A stretch of DNA of 64,000 nucleotides from Psychromonas algicola (GTDB lineage Bacteria > Pseudomonadota > Gammaproteobacteria > Enterobacterales > Psychromonadaceae): assembly GCF_004378355.1 (NCBI RefSeq), contig NZ_SNUB01000007.1:62001-126000 (forward strand), written 5' to 3'. Shown here in pieces: positions 26,696-33,846 of the stretch (the first letter of the stretch is position 1; the number at the start of each line of letters is the position of its first letter). Made by a program: the position numbers and the translations under genes. The notes under the pieces were generated by a model. It was not told the DNA's origin. It made no database searches and saw only the letters and a list, made by a program, of their open reading frames with translations.

Positions 26696-27373
26696 ATGAT
26701 ACAAGCTGCAATTTTTGATATGGATGGAACGTTAATCGATTCGGAGCCGATGTGGAAAAAAGCGGAAAAGGAAATTTTTTCATCTTTAGGCGTAAAAGTA
26801 ACTAATGAACTTTCATCTCAAACTGTTTGGATGACTACTCGTGAAGTAACGGAGTTTTGGTATAATCATTTTCCTTGGTTAGGTAAAAGCTTAGATGAAG
26901 TCGAAAATGAAGTTATTGATCGTGTAGCAGAATTAATTATTGATGAGGGTGTTGCTTTGGAAGGAGTACATAAAGTTTTAGACTTTTTTCAAGAAAAGAA
27001 TTTTAAAATCGGTTTATCAACTAATGCTCCTTCAAAACTAATTCCTATTGTTTTAAAAAAACTTAATATTTCTCATTACTTTCATGCTACTTCTTCTTCG
27101 GAACATGAAATAAAAGGAAAACCTGATCCAGCCGTATATTTATCTACGGCTAAAAAATTGAATGTTGAACCCTCAAAATGCATTGCATTTGAAGATAGTG
27201 TTTCGGGCATCCTTTCTGCGAATCAAGCAAAGATGAAAACTGTTGTAGTTCCACCTGAACTTGAGTTTACAGATGAAAAATATGAATTATCTTATATTAA
27301 GCTTAAGTGCTTATCTGACTTTTCCAACACACATTTAGAAAAAATAATTAATCATATGGAGTTAGGTGTCTAA
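26696..27373 (+). CDS. hxpB: Cassette gene 2: HAD phosphatase, HxpB/YniC-like
   Basis: A 225-residue HAD phosphatase resembling E. coli HxpB (YniC), which dephosphorylates 2-deoxyglucose-6-phosphate and other hexose phosphates. Motifs: FDMDGTLIDSEPMWKKAE, STNAPSK, GKPDPAVYL and FEDSVSGILSA. The ATG lies 10 bases after the cassette junction GTTAAAT, which is typical spacing. An ATTTAAC box complementary to that junction begins 9 bases after the stop. A metabolic enzyme as a cassette cargo is of interest; substrate inferred. Confidence 0.82.
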   Translation: MIQAAIFDMDGTLIDSEPMWKKAEKEIFSSLGVKVTNELSSQTVWMTTREVTEFWYNHFPWLGKSLDEVENEVIDRVAELIIDEGVALEGVHKVLDFFQEKNFKIGLSTNAPSKLIPIVLKKLNISHYFHATSSSEHEIKGKPDPAVYLSTAKKLNVEPSKCIAFEDSVSGILSANQAKMKTVVVPPELEFTDEKYELSYIKLKCLSDFSNTHLEKIINHMELGV

Positions 27374-27381
27374 AAAATTCC

Positions 27382-27395
27382 ATTTAACAAGATAA
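27382..27395 (+). other. Truncated attC of cassette 2 (R'' box only)
   Basis: ATTTAAC (27382-27388) followed by AAG is the exact complement of the cassette's 5' junction GTTAAAT at 26680. The remainder of the site is missing; IS110-type sequence begins within a few bases. Confidence 0.6.
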
Positions 27396-27803
27396 TTGGA
27401 CTCCCCATACCACTCAGCTAAGCTGAAATGGCATGTCATTAAACTTTAGGGAGTCTTGTAATATGAAGAGTATTATTGGTGTTGATTTAGCAGTAAAAGT
27501 TATTCAAGTTTGTGTTTATACAAACAACAAGGTGCAATCTAATACAGAAATGACACCGGAACAATTTAGTGCTTATCTATCAACATTAATCCCTTCAAAA
27601 GTAGTGTTTGAGTCATGTGCTGGGGCTAATTATTGGTCTCAATTAGCAAGTTCTTATGGTCATAATGCACGCTTAATCTCACCTAGATTAGTTAAAGTCG
27701 TTAGACAAAATCAAAAAACAGATAAAAATGATGCCTTAGCCATCGTTCAGGCTTCTTTATTACCTGATATTAACTTCGTTGCTCCTAAAACTAGCCAAGA
27801 AAC
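27396..27803 (+). mobile_element. IS110-family element, left-end remnant
   Basis: Left-end noncoding sequence plus the first third of an IS110 transposase. It interrupts a cassette attC on its left and is itself cut by a Y1-transposase element on its right. The rest of the IS is not in the window. Confidence 0.75.
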
Positions 27804-27807
27804 ATAA
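27463..27807 (+). pseudogene. IS110-family DEDD transposase, truncated
   Basis: 114 codons remain of a protein normally about 320-350 residues long. It retains the RuvC-like start MKSIIGVDLAVKVIQVCVY and ARLISPRLVKVVRQNQKTDK then NDALAI, carrying the first catalytic acidic residues. The frame stops in the end of the invading Y1 element (stop at 27805-27807). Confidence 0.85.
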
Positions 27808-29097
27808 ATTGTGGACACCCATCTATTTTGAATTAATTTAAAACATACACTATCTTTTAGAAATGCTTATTTTTGCATTTAGGAGGTAGTTTGTTATGAC
27901 TCAATCTCGCCAATCACAAGTATCATTATCTGATACACCTTATTACCATTGTATTTCTCGTTGTGTTCGCCGCGCTTATTTGTGTGGAGAAGATAAATAC
28001 ACAGAAAAGTCTTTTGAACATAGGCGTCAGTGGGTTGTTGAACGAATGCATTACCTTGCTTCATTGTTTAATATCGACATTTGTGCCTACGCTATCATGT
28101 CTAACCATTATCATCTGGTGTTACATGTTGATGAAACACTTAACGAAAATTTAAGTCCTGAGGAAGTCTGTGAGCGTTGGTGTCAGCTATATTCAAAACC
28201 TGTATTAGTTGAACGTTGGCAATCAAAGCAAACAATATCAGAAGCAGAAAATAAAGCTGCATTGGCTATTATCGACAATTGGAGAAGTCGACTTGCTGAT
28301 ATTTCATGGTTTATGCGTTGCTTAAACGAATTTATTGCACGTAAAGCTAATAAAGAAGATGACTGCTCAGGCCGTTTCTGGGAAGGAAGGTTCAAGTCTC
28401 AAGCGCTACTAGACGAAGATGCTTTATTAACTTGCATGGCTTATGTTGATTTGAATCCAGTACGTGCGAAAATGAGTGATAGTGTTGAAACGTCTGAATA
28501 TACATCTGCCTATGAACGCATTCATGGTGTCGCCCAACAAAAAGAAAAACCATTAGAATACGCTTTTACTAAAAAACCTTTATTCGGTTTCGTGGGTGAC
28601 GAAAATGAACAATCAACACAAGGCATTTCCTTTTCATTATTAGATTACATCGAGTTAGTTGATTGGAGCGGCCGTATTATAAGAGAAGACAAACGTGGTG
28701 TTATTTCAAGTCAGCGTCCTAGGTTACTCTCTACGCTTGGTTTGGATGATGATACTTGGTTATCACTAGCCAGTAGTTTTGGCAAAGATTATCGCGGAGC
28801 GGTGGGCTCATTAGAAGCATTAGCTGCTTATGCTAGCAACACAGGTAAACGTTGGGTCGCCAGTAAAAATCAATTACGACTGCATTAATCCATAGATAGT
28901 TTATTTCATTAATAATAATTTTCTAATTAGCATTCGCTAAGCTTCTCTGTATATAAAAATTGATGAATTTTAGTTCTTTCCTCATAAATTAAATGTCTTA
29001 CTTTCCATATCTCAACTATTCCCATTATTGATTTAGTTTGTCGATAACAGATATAGTATTATCATCTTAATATAAATTAATGGATGTCCGCGTTTAG
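27804..29097 (+). mobile_element. Y1 (HUH) REP-type transposase element, full copy
   Basis: About 1.3 kb. The left end carries TGTGGACACCCAT (27810-27822) and the right end ATGGATGTCCGCG (29080-29092); reverse-complemented, the right end is CGCGGACATCCAT, so the ends form an imperfect inverted pair. A single transposase gene lies between, with about 190 bases of AT-rich tail. Further left-end copies occur at 29901 and 31279. Exact ends are approximate. Confidence 0.7.
27896..28888 (+). CDS. REP-associated tyrosine transposase (Y1/IS200-like, RAYT)
   Basis: A 330-residue Y1-type transposase. The HUH motif is seen in AYAIMSNHYHLVLHVDE; SRCVRRAYLCGED is the usual start, and FKSQALLDEDALLTCMAYVD with LNPVRAKM is the family's conserved C-terminal half of the catalytic domain. 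It cleaves and joins single-stranded DNA through a tyrosine. AGGAGG precedes the ATG. The coding frame looks intact. Confidence 0.9.
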   Translation: MTQSRQSQVSLSDTPYYHCISRCVRRAYLCGEDKYTEKSFEHRRQWVVERMHYLASLFNIDICAYAIMSNHYHLVLHVDETLNENLSPEEVCERWCQLYSKPVLVERWQSKQTISEAENKAALAIIDNWRSRLADISWFMRCLNEFIARKANKEDDCSGRFWEGRFKSQALLDEDALLTCMAYVDLNPVRAKMSDSVETSEYTSAYERIHGVAQQKEKPLEYAFTKKPLFGFVGDENEQSTQGISFSLLDYIELVDWSGRIIREDKRGVISSQRPRLLSTLGLDDDTWLSLASSFGKDYRGAVGSLEALAAYASNTGKRWVASKNQLRLH

Positions 29098-29105
29098 GTT
29101 CAGTA

Positions 29106-29222
29106 ATGTGGAAAAAACTTGTTGATGCCAGCCACAAAGCCGTAGGCAACAAATTAAACGAAACTGGTGGATCGGAAGATGACTATATTCGCCCAGAGAA
29201 AAACTGGTTTCAACTAACCTAA
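29106..29222 (+). pseudogene. Polymorphic-toxin C-terminal relic, copy 1
   Basis: A 38-residue open frame (starting MWKKLVDASHKAVGNKLNET) ends 11 bases before an immunity gene. A KLVD..H.AVG......TGG ending recalls the tails of HNH/ENDO VII-type (WHH-like) nuclease toxins, but this is by eye only. There is no toxin body upstream: the frame opens inside the right end of the Y1 element. Position directly before an Imm11 gene supports the reading as the stump of a toxin-immunity pair. Confidence 0.5.
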
Positions 29223-29233
29223 AGGATAATAAC

Positions 29234-29845
29234 ATGAAAACAATTGATGATTACTGGGTGTGGCTCGAATGCAGTGAAAAGGACTCGGCGGTTATAAAAA
29301 CATTTCCAGATGACTGCCCAGACGATTGGGAGCTACTTGAGGGAGACCCTATTTCTAAACAGTTCCCGGAAACCGTAAAGTTAAAATTTAGTCCATCACA
29401 GCCAGATAATATTCGCTTATACGATTTTGTTGATAACACCTTGTTATTGAGAATTGTATCCAAGCGTGTGCGAGCTATTTTTGACCAACTCTCTATTGAT
29501 CAAGTTGAATATATCCCGGTTGAGATTATGGATCACCAGGGTAATTTGGCATCAAACGACTACTTCTTAATGAATGTGATGAACACTCAACCCATTATTG
29601 ATATGAAGCGTTCAAAATATGAAATGTGTATGATTGAGGAAGATCAAATTAGCGACTTTGATGAAATACGTCTTACAACGGAGCAGGCTGATAAGGATGC
29701 GAGAATCTTTCGCAGTGATAGGCAAGCGTCTTTATACTTTATGACCGATGATGTGGTTCAGGCAATAAAAGCCGCAGGTTTAACAGGGTTGAAAGTGGTT
29801 AAAGCGGAAGGTTGGGATACCAACACCTTGTCGTTTGATTATTGA
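29234..29845 (+). CDS. Imm11/DUF1629-family immunity protein, copy A
   Basis: A 203-residue soluble acidic protein. The family pattern is clear: LRIVSKRVRAIFDQLSIDQV, YIPVEIMDHQG, NDYFLMNVMNTQPIIDMKRS, ARIFRSDRQASLYFMTDDVV and KAAGLTGLKVV. Imm11 proteins neutralise polymorphic-toxin nucleases. AAGGATAATAAC precedes the ATG. Copy B (30612) differs at about 14 positions, all within the first 113 residues; the last about 90 residues are identical. No cognate full toxin is present, so this is an orphan immunity gene. Confidence 0.8.
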   Translation: MKTIDDYWVWLECSEKDSAVIKTFPDDCPDDWELLEGDPISKQFPETVKLKFSPSQPDNIRLYDFVDNTLLLRIVSKRVRAIFDQLSIDQVEYIPVEIMDHQGNLASNDYFLMNVMNTQPIIDMKRSKYEMCMIEEDQISDFDEIRLTTEQADKDARIFRSDRQASLYFMTDDVVQAIKAAGLTGLKVVKAEGWDTNTLSFDY

Positions 29846-29900
29846 GCGGATGAAGGATTTTAGGAGTAGATCTGGACACCCATTAGTTGATCGCAATAAC

Positions 29901-30445
29901 ATAAATTGTGGACACCCATCTATTTTGTTATTCGGTTTCGTGGGTGACGAAAATGAACAATCAACACAAGGCATTTCCTTTTCATTATTAGATTACATCG
30001 AGTTAGTTGATTGGAGCGGCCGTATTATAAGAGAAGACAAACGTGGTGTTATTTCAAGTCAGCGTCCTAGGTTACTCTCTACGCTTGGTTTGGATGATGA
30101 TACTTGGTTATTACTAGCCAGTAGTTTTGGCAAAGATTATCGCGGAGCGGTGGGCTCATTAGAAGCATTAGCTGCTTATGCTAGCAACACAGGTAAACGT
30201 TGGGTCGCCAGTAAAAATCAATTACGACTGCATTAATCCATAGATAGTTTATTTCATTAATAATAATTTTCTAATTAGCATTCGCTAAGCTTCTCTGTAT
30301 ATAAAAATTGATGAATTTTAGTTCTTTCCTCATAAATTAAATGTCTTACTTTCCATATCTCAACTATTCCCATTATTGATTTAGTTTGTCGATAACAGAT
30401 ATAGTATTATCATCTTAATATAAATTAATGGATGTCCGCGTTTAG
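29901..30445 (+). mobile_element. Y1 element, internally deleted copy
   Basis: It has the same left end (TGTGGACACCCATCTATTTT) and right end as the full copy, but the region corresponding to about 27831-28575 is deleted. Only the last 100 or so transposase codons remain. The right end is followed by a 47-bp tandem duplication. Confidence 0.75.
29927..30236 (+). pseudogene. Y1 transposase C-terminal fragment
   Basis: Encodes GFVGDENEQSTQGISFSLLD onward, matching residues from about 233 to 330 of the intact transposase with one visible change (DTWLSLAS to DTWLLLAS). The catalytic HUH half is absent. Confidence 0.85.
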
Positions 30446-30496
30446 GTTCAGTATTATCATCTTAATATAAATTAATGGATGTCCGCGTTTAGGTTC
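30403..30496 (+). repeat. 47-bp tandem duplication at a Y1-element right end
   Basis: Bases 30403-30449 are repeated exactly at 30450-30496, including the terminal ATGGATGTCC. The full copy at 29055-29101 has only one unit. Confidence 0.85.
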
Positions 30497-30600
30497 ATGT
30501 TGATGCCAGCCACAAAGCCGTAGGCAACAAATTAAACGAAACTGGTGGATCGGAAGATGACTATATTCGCCCAGAGAAAAACTGGTTTCAACTAACCTAA
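30493..30600 (+). pseudogene. Polymorphic-toxin C-terminal relic, copy 2
   Basis: Same VDASHKAVGNKLNETGGSED tail as at 29106-29222, but the upstream 17 or so bases including the ATG are deleted at the junction with the tandem duplication. It again ends 11 bases before an Imm11 gene. Confidence 0.5.
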
Positions 30601-30611
30601 AGGATAAGAGC

Positions 30612-31223
30612 ATGAAAACAATTGATGATTACTGGGTGTGGCTCGCATGTAGTGAAAAAGATTCGGCGCTTATAAAAAAAATTCCTGATGACTGCCCAGA
30701 AAGCTGGGAGTTGCTTGAGGGAGACCCTATTGCTGAACAGTTTCCAGAAACCGTGAGGTTAAAATTTAGCCCGTCATACCCAGATAATATTCGCTTATAC
30801 GATTTTGTTGACAATACCAAGTTAGTGCGAATTGTATCTAAGCGTGTGCGAGCTATTTTTGACCAATTCTCTATTGATCAAGTTGAATATATTCCGGTTG
30901 AGATTATGGATCACCAAGGCAATCTGGCCTCAAACAACTACTTCTTAATGAATGTGATGAACACTCAACCCATTATTGATATGAAGCGTTCAAAATATGA
31001 AATGTGTATGATTGAGGAAGATCAAATTAGCGACTTTGATGAAATACGTCTTACAACGGAGCAGGCTGATAAGGATGCGAGAATCTTTCGCAGTGATAGG
31101 CAAGCGTCTTTATACTTTATGACCGATGATGTGGTTCAGGCAATAAAAGCCGCAGGTTTAACAGGGTTGAAAGTGGTTAAAGCGGAAGGTTGGGATACCA
31201 ACACCTTGTCGTTTGATTATTGA
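30612..31223 (+). CDS. Imm11/DUF1629-family immunity protein, copy B
   Basis: A 203-residue paralogue of copy A. The changes are concentrated in the N-terminal half (for example SALIKKIPDDCPESW against SAVIKTFPDDCPDDW), while the 3' 270 or so bases of the gene and the following 80 bases are virtually identical to copy A. That mosaic suggests recent duplication or gene conversion of the 3' part, with a divergent toxin-binding face. AAGGATAAGAGC precedes the ATG. Confidence 0.8.
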   Translation: MKTIDDYWVWLACSEKDSALIKKIPDDCPESWELLEGDPIAEQFPETVRLKFSPSYPDNIRLYDFVDNTKLVRIVSKRVRAIFDQFSIDQVEYIPVEIMDHQGNLASNNYFLMNVMNTQPIIDMKRSKYEMCMIEEDQISDFDEIRLTTEQADKDARIFRSDRQASLYFMTDDVVQAIKAAGLTGLKVVKAEGWDTNTLSFDY

Positions 31224-31278
31224 GCGGATGAAGGATTTTAGGAGTAGATCTAGACACCCATTAGTTGATCGCAATAAC

Positions 31279-31440
31279 ATAAATTGTGGACACCCATCTA
31301 TTTTGAATTAATTTAAAACATACACTATCTTTTAGAAATGCTTATTTTTGCATTTAGGAGGTAGTTTGTTATGATTCAATGCTCCGTTCCGGCGCTTTTT
31401 TTTGAGGTTGTCGCTAATAAATTAATGGCTGCCCAGCTTT
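31279..31440 (+). mobile_element. Y1 element remnant, both ends close together
   Basis: The left end is intact through the ribosome site and the first codons of the transposase (to about 31380). A degenerate right-end-like ATGGCTGCCC follows at 31425-31434. About 160 bases, no gene: a MITE-like deletion product. Confidence 0.6.
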
Positions 31441-31550
31441 AATGTTTTTATTTTTTACTAGCAAAAATAGCTTTGGTTTAGTACTTTAAACTGCTGGCTG
31501 TCCAAGTTACAGCCCTTAGCTTTACATGAAAACTATAGAATTATGGCATT

Positions 31551-31871
31551 ATGGAAAATTTAATCAATCACTTAAGCAAAATGACAAATCGTGAACTTGA
31601 TGAAATATTAGATAAAAGAGATTCTGATATTTTCGACAGTGCTTGGTGTTCTGCAAATAATGATCTACCTGACTCTGAAATGAGACTTGATACGGAAGAC
31701 ATATTTATTAAGTTATCGGAGGTTACTGAATGTCATGAAGTGTGCTCTTATATTTCAGATGATCTTGAGTTAATTAATAAAGCCAAAATAGCTTCTTATC
31801 AATCTGAGTTTATTAAGTACTTAGAGAAATGCTATGAGCAGGGACGTGTTCCTTGCGAATGGCAAGGCTAA
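31551..31871 (+). CDS. Small acidic protein, possible immunity protein
   Basis: A 106-residue acidic, soluble protein starting MENLINHLSKMTNRELDEIL. No family recognised. Size, acidity and location between Imm11 genes suggest another orphan immunity protein (inference). It has no strong ribosome site. The end is followed by about 210 bases with no gene. Confidence 0.55.
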   Translation: MENLINHLSKMTNRELDEILDKRDSDIFDSAWCSANNDLPDSEMRLDTEDIFIKLSEVTECHEVCSYISDDLELINKAKIASYQSEFIKYLEKCYEQGRVPCEWQG

Positions 31872-31974
31872 CCAAGACAATTAAGTCGGATTCTAAAAAT
31901 GAGTTGCGGATATATATGGTCACTCTTTGTAAATAAAGTTTAGATTGATTTTATTTATTATTTCACTGTCGACA

Positions 31975-32011
31975 AGTAGATCTAGACATCCAATAGTTGA
32001 ACACAATAAAA
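31975..32011 (+). repeat. Degenerate copy of the module spacer
   Basis: AGTAGATCTAGACATCCAAT and the following AGTTGAACACAATAA match, with changes, the spacer found after both Imm11 copies (29866-29901 and 31244-31279). This suggests the downstream immunity gene was added by the same process. Confidence 0.55.
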
Positions 32012-32081
32012 TCAAATGGTTAAGATTTAAATTACTTGGATATCCTGCAATTACTTATAAAATATAACAGAGTAGCAGCAC

Positions 32082-32663
32082 ATGAATGACAAAAATTTTT
32101 ATTTAATGCTTATAGATACGCCATGGGCTGGACCCTCTGTAGAGGTTGTTAAAGGTCCAGATCTATCTGTGAATGATGGTGTTTTTATTCATGATGTAAC
32201 TGAAGCATACGAAATAAACCTTCTAGTAGATAAACAAGCTAAAGATAGCAATGAATTTTTGCCATGTGACATACATGGCCCATCAAGAACGCTGATGTTT
32301 TCAGATCAATTGGTCAATCTGTTAACAAAGCTTGGAGTAGACAATATCCAGTACTTCGATGCAGATGTCACCTATGCCCCTACCGGAGAAAAAGTTGGCT
32401 ATAAAGTTGCTAATATTGTCGATATTGTTGGCGGATTAGATTTAGAAAAATCTGACGTCATATTAAGCCGACAAGGCAATGTGTTAGAAATTGAAGCGAT
32501 GTGTTTGGATGAAAGTAAGCTTTCTGGTCATCAAATATTTCGCTTACAGGAAAGTATCATGCATGTAGTCGTTCATAAAAGTATTAAAGAAGCCATAGAA
32601 AGTGCTGGTATGACTGGGGTTATGTTTATAACTGACGATGAATATGAATCTGGTATGCTCTAA
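32082..32663 (+). CDS. Imm11/DUF1629-like immunity protein, divergent
   Basis: A 193-residue protein sharing the Imm11 layout: FSDQLVNLLTKLGVDNIQYF, GYKVANIVDIVGGLDLEKSD, then HQIFRLQESIMHVVVHKSIK and ESAGMTGVMF. It is clearly diverged from the tandem pair. A weak GAG lies before the ATG. Third Imm11-type gene in 3.5 kb with no toxin in view. Confidence 0.72.
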   Translation: MNDKNFYLMLIDTPWAGPSVEVVKGPDLSVNDGVFIHDVTEAYEINLLVDKQAKDSNEFLPCDIHGPSRTLMFSDQLVNLLTKLGVDNIQYFDADVTYAPTGEKVGYKVANIVDIVGGLDLEKSDVILSRQGNVLEIEAMCLDESKLSGHQIFRLQESIMHVVVHKSIKEAIESAGMTGVMFITDDEYESGML

Positions 32664-32733
32664 CTATTGTGAATGGAGCTGCGCGATAAAAAAGTAAAGT
32701 GCTGATATTACTTTTACTAAGGTTCTGTACAAA

Positions 32734-32764
32734 ATAACCCAGAGCTATAAAGACTCTGGGTTAT
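32734..32764. terminator. Bidirectional hairpin terminator
   Basis: ATAACCCAGAG (32734-32744) pairs exactly with CTCTGGGTTAT (32754-32764). It separates the immunity array from the convergent ABC importer operon. Confidence 0.7.
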
Positions 32765-32810
32765 TGTTTAACTAAGTTGTTTAACTCAGCTTTTAAATCA
32801 ACAGTTTAGA

Positions 32811-33815
32811 TTAAAGCTCTTTCATCTTATCAAACACAACATGTGAATAAGCGCCTTCAGGTTTTTTGGTGATCACTGGCGCTGAATCGCTATCAAGCAA
32901 TACTTTTACTGTGCGTTCATAAGCCGCAGGCTCAAGGTAGCCAATTCCTTTACCACTATCACTTAATAACTTAGCCACTTCAGTCATCATACGTATTTGG
33001 TGATGTTCAGTTTGAGCGCCTGTGTCGTCGTATTCTAAAACAATCATCGCGGCTTCTTTAGGGTTTTTAGCTGCCCATTCCCAACCTTGAATCGTTGCTT
33101 TTAAGAACTTAGCGTAGGTTTCTACTTTTTTAGGATCTTTTAAGTTTTTTTCTAAAACGTATAAACCATCTTCTAAGGTTGCAACACCTTCTTCCTCGTA
33201 TTTGAATAACATTAACTCGTCATTACTTAAGCCACCATCTAACACTTGACCATATTCGTTATAGGTCATGGTTGATACACAATCGGCTTGGCCTTGGAAA
33301 ATAGGGTCAACGTTAAAGCCTTGTTTAAGAACGGTTACGCCGTCTTTTCCGCCCGTTGTTGGGTAATTCAATTTCGACATCCAGCTTAAGAAAGGATATT
33401 CATTACCAAAGAACCAAACACCTAAGGTTTTACCTTTAAAGTCAGCTGGGCTGGCAATGCCACTTGATTTTAAACAGGTTAACATCATGCCTGATTTTTC
33501 GTATACCTGACCTATGTTGACAAGCGGTAAACCTTTTTCACGTGTTGCTAATGCTGAAGGCATCCAATCAACAATCACATCAGCACCGCCACCGGCTAAT
33601 ACTTGTGCTGGCGCAATATCTGGGCCGCCCGGTTTGATGTTAAGGTCTATGCCTTGATCTTTGTAGAAGCTTTTTTCAAGCGCAACGTAGTAGCCTGCAA
33701 ATTGTGCTTGAGTCACCCATTTTAATTGTAAGTTTAATTTCTCGGCTGCATGAGCTCCGAAACTTGAGGCAAATAAAGCGATGCCAGTTGCGGCTGATAT
33801 TAGATTTTTATTCAT
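32811..33815 (-). CDS. ABC transporter substrate-binding protein, NMT1/THI5-like
   Basis: A 334-residue periplasmic protein with a Sec signal peptide (MNKNLISAATGIALFASSFG then AHAAE) and the NMT1 pattern LKWVTQAQFAGYYVALEKSF, DLNIKPGGPDIAP and GGGADVIVDW. This family binds pyrimidine-like compounds among others. It is the last gene of a five-gene minus-strand operon headed by dihydropyrimidinase, so a pyrimidine, dihydropyrimidine or hydantoin ligand is likely. GGAAATAACT precedes the ATG. Confidence 0.88.
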   Translation of the reverse strand: MNKNLISAATGIALFASSFGAHAAEKLNLQLKWVTQAQFAGYYVALEKSFYKDQGIDLNIKPGGPDIAPAQVLAGGGADVIVDWMPSALATREKGLPLVNIGQVYEKSGMMLTCLKSSGIASPADFKGKTLGVWFFGNEYPFLSWMSKLNYPTTGGKDGVTVLKQGFNVDPIFQGQADCVSTMTYNEYGQVLDGGLSNDELMLFKYEEEGVATLEDGLYVLEKNLKDPKKVETYAKFLKATIQGWEWAAKNPKEAAMIVLEYDDTGAQTEHHQIRMMTEVAKLLSDSGKGIGYLEPAAYERTVKVLLDSDSAPVITKKPEGAYSHVVFDKMKEL

Positions 33816-33846
33816 AGTTATTTCCTTTGTCCGTTGATTAAATTAA

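Noticed and set aside
29835-30236. Apparent 133-codon gene fusing immunity spacer sequence to the transposase end
   Set aside because: The first part reads through intergenic spacer by chance; only the C-terminal transposase fragment is homologous to anything, so it is called a pseudogene.
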